A stretch of DNA of 64,000 nucleotides from Astropecten irregularis (Eukaryota; Echinodermata; Asteroidea; Paxillosida; Astropectinidae), in assembly GCA_963971285.1 (NCBI GenBank), contig OZ020260.1, forward strand, positions 9,954,798-10,018,797. Reading direction: 5' to 3'. Numbering within the stretch: the first letter of the stretch is position 1; every line of letters begins with the position of its first letter. The translations under genes and the position numbers were made by a program. Under the pieces are notes generated by a model. It ran no database searches, was not told where the DNA came from, and saw only the letters and a list, made by a program, of their open reading frames with translations. Positions 1 to 16,000 of this stretch are shown here, piece after piece.

Positions 1-3000
1 TAACAACTACAGCTGGAGATACAACCACTGTTGCTGACACAACCACAGCTGGAGACACAACCACTGTAGCTGAAACAACTACTGCTGAAGACACAACCAC
101 TGTTGCTGAAACAACCACAGCTGGAGACACAACCACTGTGGCTGACACAACCACAGCTGGAGACACAACCACTGTTGCTGAAACAACCACAGCTGGAGAC
201 ACTACAACAGTAGTTGACACAACTACAGCTGTTGACACAACCACTGTAGCTGAAACAACTACAGCTGGAGACACAACAACAGTAGCTGGCACAACCACAG
301 CTGTTGACACAACCACTGTAGCTGAAACAACTACAGCTGGAGATACAACCACTGTAGCTGAAACAACCACAGCTGGAGACACAACCACTGTTGCTGAAAC
401 AACCACTGCTGGAGACACAACAACAGTAGCTGACACAACTACAGCTGGAGATACAACCACCGTTGCTGACACAACTACAGCTGGAGAAACAACCACTGTA
501 GCTGAAACAACTACATCTGGAGATACAACCACTGTTGCTGAAACAACTACAGGTGGAGATACAACCACTGTACCCGAAACAACCACAGCTGGAGACACAA
601 CAACAGTAGCTGACACAACCACAGCTGTTGACACAACCACTGTAGCTGAAACAACTACAGCTGGAGATACAACCACTGTAGCTGAAACAACTACTGCTGA
701 AGACACAACCACTGTTGCTGAAACAACTACAGCTGGAGATACAACCACTATTGCTGACACAACTATAGCTGGATACACAACTACTGTAGCTGAAACAACT
801 ACTGCCGAAGAGACAACCACTGTTGCTGAAACAACCACAGCTGGAGACACAACCACTGTGGCTGACACAACCACAGCTGGAGACACAACCACTGTTGCTG
901 AAACAACTACAGCTGGAGATACAACCACTGTTGCTGAAACAACCAGAGGTGGAGATACAACCACTGTAGCCGAAACAACCACAGCTGGAGAGACAACCAC
1001 TGTTGCTGACACAACTACAGCTGGAGACACAACCACTGTAGCTGAAACAACTACAGCTGGAGATACAACCACTGTAGCTGAAACAACCACAGCTGGAGAG
1101 ACAACCACTGTTGCTGAAACAACTACAGCTGGAGATACAACCACTGTTGCTGAAACAACCACAGCTGGAGACACAACAACTGTAGCTGACACAACTACAG
1201 CTGTTGACACAACCACTGTAGCTGAAACAACTACAGCTGGAGATACAACCACTGTTGCTGACACAACTATAGCTGGAGACACAACCACTGTAGCTGAAAC
1301 AACTACAGCTGGAGATGCAACCACTGTTGCTGAAACAACTACTGCCGAAGAGACAACCACTGTTGCTGAAACAACCACAGCTGGAGACACAACCACTGTG
1401 GCTGACACAACCACAGCTGGAGACACAACCACTGTTGCTGAAACAACCACAGCTGGAGACACTACAACAGTAGTTGACACAACTACAGCTGTTGACACAA
1501 CCACTGTAGCTGAAACAACTACAGCTGGAGACACAACAACAGTAGCTGACACAACCACAGCTGTTGACACAACCACTGTAGCTGAAACAACTACAGCTGG
1601 AGATACAACCACTGTAGCTGAAACAACCACAGCTGGAGACACAACCACTGTTGCTGAAACAACCACAGCTGGAGACACAACAACAGTGGCTGACACATCC
1701 ACAGCTGTTGACACAACCACTGTAGCTGAAACAACTACAGCTGGAGATACAACCACTGTAGCTGAAACAACCACAGCTGGAGACACAACCATTGTTGCTG
1801 AAACAACCACAGCTGGAGACACAACAACAGTAGCTGACACAACTACAGCTGGAGATACAACCACCGTTGCTGACACAACTACAGCTGGAGAAACAACCAC
1901 TGTAGCTGAAACAACTACATCTGGAGATACAACCACTGTTGCTGAAACAACTACAGGTGGAGATACAACCACTGTAGCCGAAACAACCACAGCTGCAGAC
2001 ACAACAACAGTAGCTGACACAACCACAGCTGTTGACACAACCACTGTAGCTGAAACAACTACAGCTGGAGATACAACCACTGTAGCTGAAACAACTACTG
2101 CTGAAGACACAACCACTGTTGCTGAAACAACTACAGGTGGAGATACAACCACTGTAGCTGACACAACTACAGCTGTTGACACAACCACTGTAGCTGTAAC
2201 AACTACAGCTGGAGATACAACCACTGTTGCTGACACAACCACAGCTGGAGACACAACCACTGTAGCTGAAACAACTACTGCTGAAGACACAACCACTGTT
2301 GCTGAAACAACCACAGCTGGAGACACAACCACTGTGGCTGACACAACCACAGCTGGAGACACAACCACTGTTGCTGAAACAACCACAGCTGGAGACACTA
2401 CAACAGTAGTTGACACAACTACAGCTGTTGACACAACCACTGTAGCTGAAACAACTACAGCTGGAGACACAACAACAGTAGCTGGCACAACCACAGCTGT
2501 TGACACAACCACTGTAGCTGAAACAACTACAGCTGGAGATACAACCACTGTAGCTGAAACAACCACAGCTGGAGACACAACCACTGTTGCTGAAACAACC
2601 ACAGCTGGAGACACAACAACAGTAGCTGACACAACTACAGCTGGAGATACAACCACCGTTGCTGACACAACTACAGCTGGAGAAACAACCACTGTAGCTG
2701 AAACAACTACATCTGGAGATACAACCACTGTTGCTGAAACAACTACAGGTGGAGATACAACCACTGTACCCGAAACAACCACAGCTGGAGACACAACAAC
2801 AGTAGCTGACACAACCACAGCTGTTGACACAACCACTGTAGCTGAAACAACTACAGCTGGAGATACAACCACTGTAGCTGAAACAACTACTGCTGAAGAC
2901 ACAACCACTGTTGCTAAAACAACTACAGCTGGAGATACAACCACTATTGCTGACACAACTATAGCTGGATACACAACTACTGTAGCTGAAACAACTACTG

Positions 3001-4050
3001 CCGAAGAGACAACCACTGTTGCTGAAACAACCACAGCTGGAGACACAACCACTGTGGCTGACACAACCACAGCTGGAGACACAACCACTGTTGCTGAAAC
3101 AACTACAGCTGGAGATACAACCACTGTTGCTGAAACAACCAGAGGTGGAGATACAACCACTGTAGCCGAAACAACCACAGCTGGAGAGACAACCACTGTT
3201 GCTGACACAACTACAGCTGGAGACACAACCACTGTAGCTGAAACAACTACAGCTGGAGATACAACCACTGTAGCTGAAACAACCACAGCTGGAGAGACAA
3301 CCACTGTTGCTGAAACAACTACAGCTGGAGATACAACCACTGTTGCTGAAACAACCACAGCTGGAGACACAACAACTGTAGCTGACACAACTACAGCTGT
3401 TGACACAACCACTGTAGCTGAAACAACTACAGCTGGAGATACAACCACTGTTGCTGACACAACTATAGCTGGAGACACAACCACTGTAGCTGAAACAACT
3501 ACAGCTGGAGATGCAACCACTGTTGCTGAAACAACTACTGCCGAAGAGACAACCACTGTTGCTGAAACAACCACAGCTGGAGACACAACCACTGTGGCTG
3601 ACACAACCACAGCTGGAGACACAACCACTGTTGCTGAAACAACCACAGCTGGAGACACTACAACAGTAGTTGACACAACTACAGCTGTTGACACAACCAC
3701 TGTAGCTGAAACAACTACAGCTGGAGACACAACAACAGTAGCTGACACAACCACAGCTGTTGACACAACCACTGTAGCTGAAACAACCACAGCTGTTGAC
3801 ACAACCACTGTAGCTGAAACAACTACAGCTGGAGACACAACCACTGTTGCTGAAACAACCACAGCTGGAGACACAACAACAGTGGCTGACACAACCACAG
3901 CTGTTGACACAACCACTGTAGCTGAAACAACTACAGCTGGAGATACAACCACTGTAGCTGAAACAACCACAGCTGGAGACACAACCATTGTTGCTGAAAC
4001 AACCACAGCTGGAGACACAACAACAGTAGCTGACACAACTACAGCTGGAG
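1..4050 (+). repeat. Higher-order tandem duplication, period 2196 bp
   Basis: Rare variants recur 2196 bp (61 x 36) apart: a Pro variant (TACCCG) at 571 and 2767, and an Arg variant (AGAGGT) at 945 and 3141. The first bases of the window match those starting at 2197, so the first copy is cut by the window edge or begins to its left. The copies diverge after about 4.05 kb. Confidence 0.85.
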
Positions 4051-7000
4051 ATACAACCACTGTTGCTGACACAACTACAACTGGAGAAACAACCACTCTA
4101 GCTGAAAGAACTACATCTGGAGATACAACCACTGTTGCTGAAACAACCACAGGTGGAGATACAACCACTGTAGCCGAAACAACCACAGCTGGAGAGACAA
4201 CCACTGTTGCTGACACAACTACAGCTGGAGATACAACCACTGTAGCTGAAACAACTACAGCTGGAGATACAACCACTGATGCTGACACAACTACAGCTGG
4301 AGACACAACCACTGTAGCTGAAACAACCACAGCTGGAGAGACAACCACTGTTGCTGAAACAACTACAGCTGGAGATACAACCACTGTTGCTGACACAACT
4401 ACAGCTGGAGACACAACCACTGTAGCTGAAACAACTACAGCTGGAGAAACAACCACTGTAGCTGAAACAACCACAGCTGGAGAGACAACCACTGTTGCTG
4501 AAACAACCACAGCTGGAGACACAACCACTGTGGCTGACACAACCACAGCTGGAGACACAACCACTGTTGCTGAAACAACCACAGCTGGAGACACTACAAC
4601 AGTAGTTGACACAACTACAGCTGTTGACACAACCACTGTAGCTGAAACAACTACAGCTGGAGACAAAACAACAGTAGTTGACACAACCACAGCTGTTGAC
4701 ACAACCACTGTTGCTGAAACAACTACAGCTGGAGATACAACCACTGTTGCTGATACAACCACTGACACAACTACAGCTGTTGACACAACCACTGTAGCTG
4801 ACACAACTACAGCTGGAGATACAACCACTGTTACTGACACCTCTATAGCTGGAGACACAACCACTGTAGCTGAAACAACTACAGCTGGAGATGCAACCAC
4901 TGTTGCTGAAACAACTACTGCCGAAGAGACAACCACTGTTGCTGTAACAACCACAGCTGGAGACACAACAACTGTAGCTGACACAACTACAGCTGTTGAC
5001 ACAACCACTGTAGCTGAAACAACTACTGCTGAAGACACAACCACTGTTGCTGAAGCAACCACAGCTGGAGACACTACAACAGTAGTTGACACAACTACAG
5101 CTGTTGACACAACCACTGTAGCTGACACTACTACAGCTGGAGACACAACCACTGTAGCTGAAACAACTACTGCTGAAGACACAACCACTGTAGCTGAAAC
5201 AACCACAGCTGGAGACACAACCACTGTTGCTGAAACAACCACAGCTGGAGACACAACAACAGCAGCTGACACAACTACAGCTGGAGATACAACCACTGTT
5301 GCTGACACAACTACAACTGGAGAAACAACCACTGTAGCTGAAAGAACTACATCTGGAGATACATCCACTGTTGCTGAAACAACCACAGGTGGAGAAACAA
5401 GCACTGTTGCCGAAACAACCACAGCTGGAGAGGCAACCACTGTTGCTGACACAACTACAGCTGGAGATACAACCACTGTAGCTGAAACAACTACAGCTGG
5501 AGATACAACCACTGATGCTGACACAACTACAGCTGGAGACACAACCACTGTAGCTGAAACAACCACAGCTGGAGATACAACCACTTTAGCTGAAACAACC
5601 ACAGCTGGAGAGACAACCACTGTTGCTGACGCAACTACAGCTGGAGATACATCCACTGTAGTTGAAACAACTACAGCTGGAGATACAACCACTGTTGCTG
5701 ACACAACTACAGCTGTTGATACAACCACTGTTGCTGAAACAACTACAGGTGGAGATACAACCACTGTAGCCGAAGACACAACCACAGCTGGAGACACAAC
5801 AACAGTAGCTGACACAACCACAGCTGTTGACACAACCACTGTAGCTGAAACAACTACAGCTGGAGATACAACCACTGTAGCTGAAACAACTACTGCTGAA
5901 GACACAACCACTGTTGCTGAAACAACTACAGCTGGAGATACAACCACTATTGCTGACACAACTATAGCTGGAGACACAACCACTGTAGCTGAACCAACCA
6001 CAGCTGGATATACAACTACTGTAGCTGAAACAACTACTGCCGAAGAGACAACCACTGTTGCTGAAACAACCACAGCTGGAGACACAACCACTGTGGCTGA
6101 CACAACCACAGCTGGAGACACAACCACTGTTGCTGAAACAACTACAGCTGGAGATACAACCACTGTTGCTGAAACAACCACAGGTGGAGATACAACCACT
6201 GTAGCCGAAACAACCACAACTGGAGAGACAACCACTGTTGCTGACACAACTACAGCTGGAGATACACCCACTGTAGTTGAAACAACTACAGCTGGAGATA
6301 CAACCACTGTTGCTGACACAACTACAGCTGGAGACACAACCACTGTAGCTGAAACAACTACAGCTGGAGATAGAACCACTGTAGCTGAAACAACCACAGC
6401 TGGAGAGACAACCACTGTTGCTGAAACAACTACAGCTGGAGATACAACCACTGGTGCTGAAACAACCAAAGCTGGAGACACTACAACAGTAGTTGACACA
6501 ACTACAGCTGTTGACACAACCACTGTAGCTGAAACAACTACAGCTGGAGACACAACAACAGTAGCTGACACAACCACAGCTGTTGACACAACCACTGTAG
6601 CTGAAACAACTACAGCTGGAGATACAACCACTGTAGCTGAAACAACCACAGCTGGAGACACAACCACTGTTGCTGAAACAACCACAGCTGGAGACACAAC
6701 AACAGTGGCTGACACAACCACAGCTGTTGACACAACCACTGTAGCTGAAACAACTACAGCTGGAGATACAACCACTGTAGCTGAAACAACCACAGCTGGA
6801 GACACAACCATTGTTGCTGAAACAACCACAGCTGGAGACATAACAACAGTAGCTGACACAACTACAGCTGGAGATACAACCACTGTTGCTGACACAACTA
6901 CAACTGGAGAAACAACCACTCTAGCTGAAAGAACTACATCTGGAGATACAACCACTGTTGCTGAAACAACCACAGGTGGAGATACAACCACTGTAGCCGA

Positions 7001-10000
7001 AACAACCACAGCTGGAGAGACAACCACTGTTGCTGACACAACTACAGCTGGAGATACAACCACTGTAGCTGAAACAACTACAGCTGGAGATACAACCACT
7101 GATGCTGACACAACTACAGCTGGAGACACAACCACTGTAGCTGAAACAACCACAGCTGGAGAGACAACCACTGTTGCTGAAACAACTACAGCTGGAGATA
7201 CAACCACTGTTGCTGACACAACTACAGCTGGAGACACAACCACTGTAGCTGAAACAACTACAGCTGGAGAAACAACCACTGTAGCTGAAACAACCACAGC
7301 TGGAGAGACAACCACTGTTGCTGAAACAACCACAGCTGGAGACACAACCACTGTGGCTGACACAACCACAGCTGGAGACACAACCACTGTTGCTGAAACA
7401 ACCACAGCTGGAGACACTACAACAGTAGTTGACACAACTACAGCTGTTGACACAACCACTGTAGCTGAAACAACTACAGCTGGAGACAAAACAACAGTAG
7501 TTGACACAACCACAGCTGTTGACACAACCACTGTTGCTGAAACAACTACAGCTGGAGATACAACCACTGTTGCTGATACAACCACTGACACAACTACAGC
7601 TGTTGACACAACCACTGTAGCTGACACAACTACAGCTGGAGATACAACCACTGTTGCTGACACCTCTATAGCTGGAGACACAACCACTGTAGCTGAAACA
7701 ACTACAGCTGGAGATGCAACCACTGTTGCTGAAACAACTACTGCCGAAGAGACAACCACTGTTGCAGTAACAACCACAGCTGGAGACACAACAACTGTAG
7801 CTGAAACAACTACTGCTGAAGACACAACCACTGTTGCTGAAACAACCACAGCTGGAGACACTACAACAGTAGTTGACACAACTACAGCTGTTGACACAAC
7901 CACTGTAGCTGACACTACTACAGCTGGAGACACAACCACTGTAGCTGAAACAACTACTGCTGAAGACACAACCACTGTAGCTGAAACAACCACAGCTGGA
8001 GACACAACCACTGTTGCTGAAACAACCACAGCTGGAGACACAACAACAGCAGCTGACACAACTACAGCTGGAGATACAACCACTGTTGCTGACACAACTA
8101 CAACTGGAGAAACAACCACTGTAGCTGAAAGAACTACATCTGGAGATACATCCACTGTTGCTGAAACAACCACAGGTGGAGAAACAAGCACTGTTGCCGA
8201 AACAACCACAGCTGGAGAGGCAACCACTGTTGCTGACACAACTACAGCTGGAGATACAACCACTGTAGCTGAAACAACTACAGCTGGAGATACAACCACT
8301 GATGCTGACACAACTACAGCTGGAGACACAACCACTGTAGCTGAAACAACCACAGCTGGAGATACAACCACTTTAGCTGAAACAACCACAGCTGGAGAGA
8401 CAACCACTGTTGCTGACGCAACTACAGCTGGAGATACATCCACTGTAGTTGAAACAACTACAGCTGGAGATACAACCACTGTTGCTGACACAACTACAGC
8501 TGTTGATACAACCACTGTTGCTGAAACAACTACAGGTGGAGATACAACCACTGTAGCCGAAGACACAACCACAGCTGGAGACACAACAACAGTAGCTGAC
8601 ACAACCACAGCTGTTGACACAACCACTGTAGCTGAAACAACTACAGCTGGAGATACAACCACTGTAGCTGAAACAACTACTGCTGAAGACACAACCACTG
8701 TTGCTGAAACAACTACAGCTGGAGATACAACCACTATTGCTGACACAACTATAGCTGGAGACACAACCACTGTAGCTGAACCAACCACAGCTGGATATAC
8801 AACTACTGTAGCTGAAACAACTACTGCCGAAGAGACAACCACTGTTGCTGAAACAACCACAGCTGGAGACACAACCACTGTGGCTGACACAACCACAGCT
8901 GGAGACACAACCACTGTTGCTGAAACAACTACAGCTGGAGATACAACCACTGTTGCTGAAACAACCACAGGTGGAGATACAACCACTGTAGCCGAAACAA
9001 CCACAACTGGAGAGACAACCACTGTTGCTGACACAACTACAGCTGGAGATACACCCACTGTAGTTGAAACAACTACAGCTGGAGATACAACCACTGTTGC
9101 TGACACAACTACAGCTGGAGACACAACCACTGTAGCTGAAACAACTACAGCTGGAGATAGAACCACTGTAGCTGAAACAACCACAGCTGGAGAGACAACC
9201 ACTGTTGCTGAAACAACTACAGCTGGAGATACAACCACTGGTGCTGAAACAACCACAGCTGGAGACACTACAACAGTAGTTGACACAACTACAGCTGTTG
9301 ACACAACCACTGTAGCTGAAACAACTACAGCTGGAGACACAACAACAGTAGCTGAGACAACCACAGCTGTTGACACAACCACTGTAGCTGAAACAACTAC
9401 AGCTGGAGATACAACCACTGTAGCTGAAACAACCACAGCTGGAGACACAACCACTGTTGCTGAAACAACCACAGCTGGAGACACAACAACAGTGGCTGAC
9501 ACAACCACAGCTGTTGACACAACCACTGTAGCTGAAACAACTACAGCTGGAGATACAACCACTGTAGCTGAAACAACCACAGCTGGAGACACAACCATTG
9601 TTGCTGAAACAACCACAGCTGGAGACATAACAACAGTAGCTGACACAACTACAGCTGGAGATACAACCACTGTTGCTGACACAACTACAACTGGAGAAAC
9701 AACCACTCTAGCTGAAAGAACTACATCTGGAGATACAACCACTGTTGCTGAAACAACCACAGGTGGAGATACAACCACTGTAGCCGAAACAACCACAGCT
9801 GGAGAGACAACCACTGTTGCTGACACAACTACAGCTGGAGATACAACCACTGTAGCTGAAACAACTACAGCTGGAGATACAACCACTGATGCTGACACAA
9901 CTACAGCTGGAGACACAACCACTGTAGCTGAAACAACCACAGCTGGAGAGACAACCACTGTTGCTGAAACAACTACAGCTGGAGATACAACCACTGTTGC

Positions 10001-13000
10001 TGACACAACTACAGCTGGAGACACAACCACTGTAGCTGAAACAACTACAGCTGGAGAAACAACCACTGTAGCTGAAACAACCACAGCTGGAGAGACAACC
10101 ACTGTTGCTGAAACAACCACAGCTGGAGACACAACCACTGTGGCTGACACAACCACAGCTGGAGACACAACCACTGTTGCTGAAACAACCACAGCTGGAG
10201 ACACTACAACAGTAGTTGACACAACTACAGCTGTTGACACAACCACTGTAGCTGAAACAACTACAGCTGGAGACAAAACAACAGTAGTTGACACAACCAC
10301 AGCTGTTGACACAACCACTGTTGCTGAAACAACTACAGCTGGAGATACAACCACTGTTGCTGATACAACCACTGACACAACTACAGCTGTTGACACAACC
10401 ACTGTAGCTGACACAACTACAGCTGGAGATACAACCACTGTTGCTGACACCTCTATAGCTGGAGACACAACCACTGTAGCTGAAACAACTACAGCTGGAG
10501 ATGCAACCACTGTTGCTGAAACAACTACTGCCGAAGAGACAACCACTGTTGCAGTAACAACCACAGCTGGAGACACAACAACTGTAGCTGACACAACTAC
10601 AGCTGTTGACACAACCACTGTAGCTGAAACAACTACAGCTGGAGATACAACCACTGTAGCTGAAACAACCACAGCTGGAGACACAACCACTGTTGCTGAA
10701 ACAACCACAGCTGGAGAGACAACCACTGTTGCTGAAACAACTACAGCTGGAGATACAACCACTGGTGCTGAAACAACCACAGCTGGAGACACTACAACAG
10801 TAGTTGACACAACTACAGCTGTTGACACAACCACTGTAGCTGAAACAACTACAGCTGGAGACACAACAACAGTAGCTGACACAACCACAGCTGTTGACAC
10901 AACCACTGTAGCTGAAACAACTACAGCTGGAGATACAACCACTGTAGCTGAAACAACCACAGCTGGAGACACAACCACTGTTGCTGAAACAACCACAGCT
11001 GGAGACACAACAACAGTGGCTGACACAACCACAGCTGTTGACACAACCACTGTAGCTGAAACAACTACAGCTGGAGATACAACCACTGTAGCTGAAACAA
11101 CCACAGCTGGAGACACAACAACAGTAGCTGACACAACTACAGCTGGAGATACAACCACTGTTGCTGACACAACTACAACTGGAGAAACAACCACTCTAGC
11201 TGAAAGAACTACATCTGGAGATACAACCACTGTTGCTGAAACAACCACAGGTGGAGATACAACCACTGTAGCCGAAACAACCACAGCTGGAGAGACAACC
11301 ACTGTTGCTGACACAACTACAGCTGTTGACACAACCACTGTAGCTGAAACAACTACAGCTGGAGATACAACCACTGTAGCTGAAACAACCACAGCTGGAG
11401 ACACAACCACTGTTGCTGAAACAACCACAGCTGGAGAGACAACCACTGTTGCTGAAACAACTACAGCTGGAGATACAACCACTGGTGCTGAAACAACCAC
11501 AGCTGGAGACACTACAACAGTAGTTGACACAACTACAGCTGTTGACACAACCACTGTAGCTGAAACAACTACAGCTGGAGACACAACAACAGTAGCTGAC
11601 ACAACCACAGCTGTTGACACAACCACTGTAGCTGAAACAACTACAGCTGGAGATACAACCACTGTAGCTGAAACAACCACAGCTGGAGACACAACCACTG
11701 TTGCTGAAACAACCACAGCTGGAGACACAACAACAGTGGCTGACACAACCACAGCTGTTGACACAACCACTGTAGCTGAAACAACTACAGCTGGAGATAC
11801 AACCACTGTAGCTGAAACAACCACAGCTGGAGACACAACCATTGTTGCTGAAACAACCACAGCTGGAGACACAACAACAGTAGCTGACACAACTACAGCT
11901 GGAGATACAACCACTGTTGCTGACACAACTACAACTGGAGAAACAACCACTCTAGCTGAAAGAACTACATCTGGAGATACAACCACTGTTGCTGAAACAA
12001 CCACAGCTGGAGATACAACCACTGTAGCTGAAACAACTACAGCTGGAGAAACAACCACTGATGCTGACACAACTACAGCTGGAGACACAACCACTGTAGC
12101 TGAAACAACCACAGCTGGAGAGACAACCACTGTTGCTGAAACAACTACAGCTGGAGATACAACCACTGTTGCTGACACAACTACAGCTGGAGACACAACC
12201 ACTGTAGCTGAAACAACTACAGCTGGAGAAACAACCACTGTAGCTGAAACAACCACAGCTGGAGAGACAACCACTGTTGCTGAAACAACCACAGCTGGAG
12301 ACACAACCACTGTGGCTGACACAACCACAGCTGGAGACACAACCACTGTTGCTGAAACAACCACAGCTGGAGACACTACAACAGTAGTTGACACAACTAC
12401 AGCTGTTGACACAACCACTGTAGCTGAAACAACTACAGCTGGAGACAAAACAACAGTAGTTGACACAACCACAGCTGTTGACACAACCACTGTTGCTGAA
12501 ACAACTACAGCTGGAGATACAACCACTGTTGCTGATACAACCACTGACACAACTACAGCTGTTGACACAACCACTGTAGCTGACACAACTACAGCTGGAG
12601 ATACAACCACTGTTGCTGACACCTCTATAGCTGGAGACACAACCACTGTAGCTGAAACAACTACAGCTGGAGATGCAACCACTGTTGCTGAAACAACTAC
12701 TGCCGAAGAGACAACCACTGTTGCTGTAACAACCACAGCTGGAGACACAACAACTGTAGCTGACACAACTACAGCTGTTGACACAACCACTGTAGCTGAA
12801 ACAACTACTGCTGAAGACACAACCACTGTTGCTGAAACAACCACAGCTGGAGACACTACAACAGTAGTTGACACAACTACAGCTGTTGACACAACCACTG
12901 TAGCTGACACTACTACAGCTGGAGACACAACCACTGTAGCTGAAACAACTACTGCTGAAGACACAACCACTGTAGCTGAAACAACCACAGCTGGAGACAC

Positions 13001-16000
13001 AACCACTGTTGCTGAAACAACCACAGCTGGAGACACAACAACAGCAGCTGACACAACTACAGCTGGAGATACAACCACTGTTGCTGACACAACTACAACT
13101 GGAGAAACAACCACTGTAGCTGAAAGAACTACATCTGGAGATACATCCACTGTTGCTGAAACAACCACAGGTGGAGATACAAGCACTGTTGCCGAAACAA
13201 CCACAGCTGGAGAGGCAACCACTGTTGCTGACACAACTACAGCTGGAGATACAACCACTGTAGCTGAAACAACTACAGCTGGAGATACAACCACTGATGC
13301 TGACACAACTACAGCTGGAGACACAACCACTGTAGCTGAAACAACCACAGCTGGAGATACAACCACTTTAGCTGAAACAACCACAGCTGGAGAGACAACC
13401 ACTGTTGCTGACGCAACTACAGCTGGAGATACATCCACTGTAGTTGAAACAACTACAGCTGGAGATACAACCACTGTTGCTGACACAACTACAGCTGTTG
13501 ATACAACCACTGTTGCTGAAACAACTACAGGTGGAGATACAACCACTGTAGCCGAAGACACAACCACAGCTGGAGACACAACAACAGTAGCTGACACAAC
13601 CACAGCTGTTGACACAACCACTGTAGCTGAAACAACTACAGCTGGAGATACAACCACTGTAGCTGAAACAACTACTGCTGAAGACACAACCACTGTTGCT
13701 GAAACAACTACAGCTGGAGATACAACCACTATTGCTGACACAACTATAGCTGGAGACACAACCACTGTAGCTGAACCAACCACAGCTGGATATACAACTA
13801 CTGTAGCTGAAACAACTACTGCCGAAGAGACAACCACTGTTGCTGAAACAACCACAGCTGGAGACACAACCACTGTGGCTGACACAACCACAGCTGGAGA
13901 CACAACCACTGTTGCTGAAACAACTACAGCTGGAGATACAACCACTGTTGCTGAAACAACCACAGGTGGAGATACAACCACTGTAGCCGAAACAACCACA
14001 ACTGGAGAGACAACCACTGTTGCTGACACAACTACAGCTGGAGATACACCCACTGTAGTTGAAACAACTACAGCTGGAGATACAACCACTGTTGCTGACA
14101 CAACTACAGCTGGAGACACAACCACTGTAGCTGAAACAACTACAGCTGGAGATAGAACCACTGTAGCTGAAACAACCACAGCTGGAGAGACAACCACTGT
14201 TGCTGAAACAACTACAGCTGGAGATACAACCACTGGTGCTGAAACAACCACAGCTGGAGACACAACAACTGTAGCTGACACAACTACAGCTGTTGACACA
14301 ACCACTGTAGCTGACACAACTACAGCTGGAGATACAACCACTGTTGCTGACACCTCTATAGCTGGAGACACAACCACTGTAGCTGAAACAACTACAGCTG
14401 GAGATGCAACCACTGTTGCTGAAACAACTACTGCCGAAGAGACAACCACTGTTGCTGTAACAACCACAGCTGGAGACACAACAACTGTAGCTGACACAAC
14501 TACAGCTTTTGACACAACCACTGTAGCTGAAACAACTACTGCTGAAGACACAACCACTGTTGCTGAAACAACCACAGCTGGAGACACTACAACAGTAGTT
14601 GACACAACTACAGCTGTTGACACAACCACTGTAGCTGACACTACTACAGCTGGAGACACAACCACTGTAGCTGAAACAACTACTGCTGAAGACACAACCA
14701 CTGTAGCTGAAACAACCACAGCTGGAGACACAACCACTGTTGCTGAAACAACCACAGCTGGAGACACAACAACAGCAGCTGACACAACTACAGCTGGAGA
14801 TACAACCACTGTTGCTGACACAACTACAACTGGAGAAACAACCACTGTAGCTGAAAGAACTACATCTGGAGATACAACCACTGTTGCTGAAACAACCACA
14901 GGTGGAGATACAAGCACTGTTGCCGAAACAACCACAGCTGGAGAGGCAACCACTGTTGCTGACACAACTACAGCTGGAGATACAACCACTGTAGCTGAAA
15001 CAACTACAGCTGGAGACACAACCACTGTAGCTGAAACAACCACAGCTGGAGATACAACCACTTTAGCTGAAACAACCACAGCTGGAGAGACAACCACTGT
15101 TGCTGAAACAACTACAGCTGGAGAAACAACCACTGTTGCTGACACAACTACAGCTGGAGACACAACCACTGTAGCTGAAACAACTACAGCTGGAGATACA
15201 ACCACTGTAGCTGAAACAACCACAGCTGGAGAGACAACCACTGTTGCTGAAACAACTATAGCTGGAGATACAACCACTGTTGCTGAAACAACTATAGCTG
15301 GAGATACAACCACTGTTGCTGAAACAACCACAGGTGGAGATACAACCACTGTAGCCGGAACAACCACAGCTGGAGAGACAACCACTGTTGCTGACACAAC
15401 TACAGCTGGAGATACAACCACTGTAGTTGAAACAACTACAGCTGGAGATACAACCACTGTTGCTGACACAACTACAGCTGGAGACACAACCACTGTAGCT
15501 GAAACAACTACAGCTGGAGATACAACCACTGTAGCTGAAACAACCACAGCTGGAGAGACAACCACTCTTGCTGAAACAACTACAGCTGGAGATACAACCA
15601 CTGTTGCTGAAACAACCACAGCTGGAGACACAACAACTGTAGCTGACACAACTACAGCTGTTGACACAACCACTGTAGCTGAAACAACTACAGCTGGAGA
15701 TACAACCACTGTTGCTGACACAACTATAGCTGGAGACACAACCACTGTAGCTAAAACAACTACAGCTGGAGATGCAACCATTGTTGCTGAAACAACTACT
15801 GCCGAAGAGACAACCACTGTTGCTGTAACAACCACAGCTGGAGACACAACAACTGTAGCTGACACAACTACAGCTGTTGACACAACCACTGTAGCTGAAA
15901 CAACCACAGGTGGAGATACAACCACTGTAGCCGAAACAACCACAGCTGGAGAGACAACCACTGTTGCTGACACAACTACAGCTGAAGACACAACCACTGT

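Noticed and set aside
138-140. GTG at 138 as the start of the first coding region
   Set aside because: It is an ordinary Val codon of a TTTVAD unit; the frame is open to the left edge and animal genes start at ATG. The true start is outside the window.
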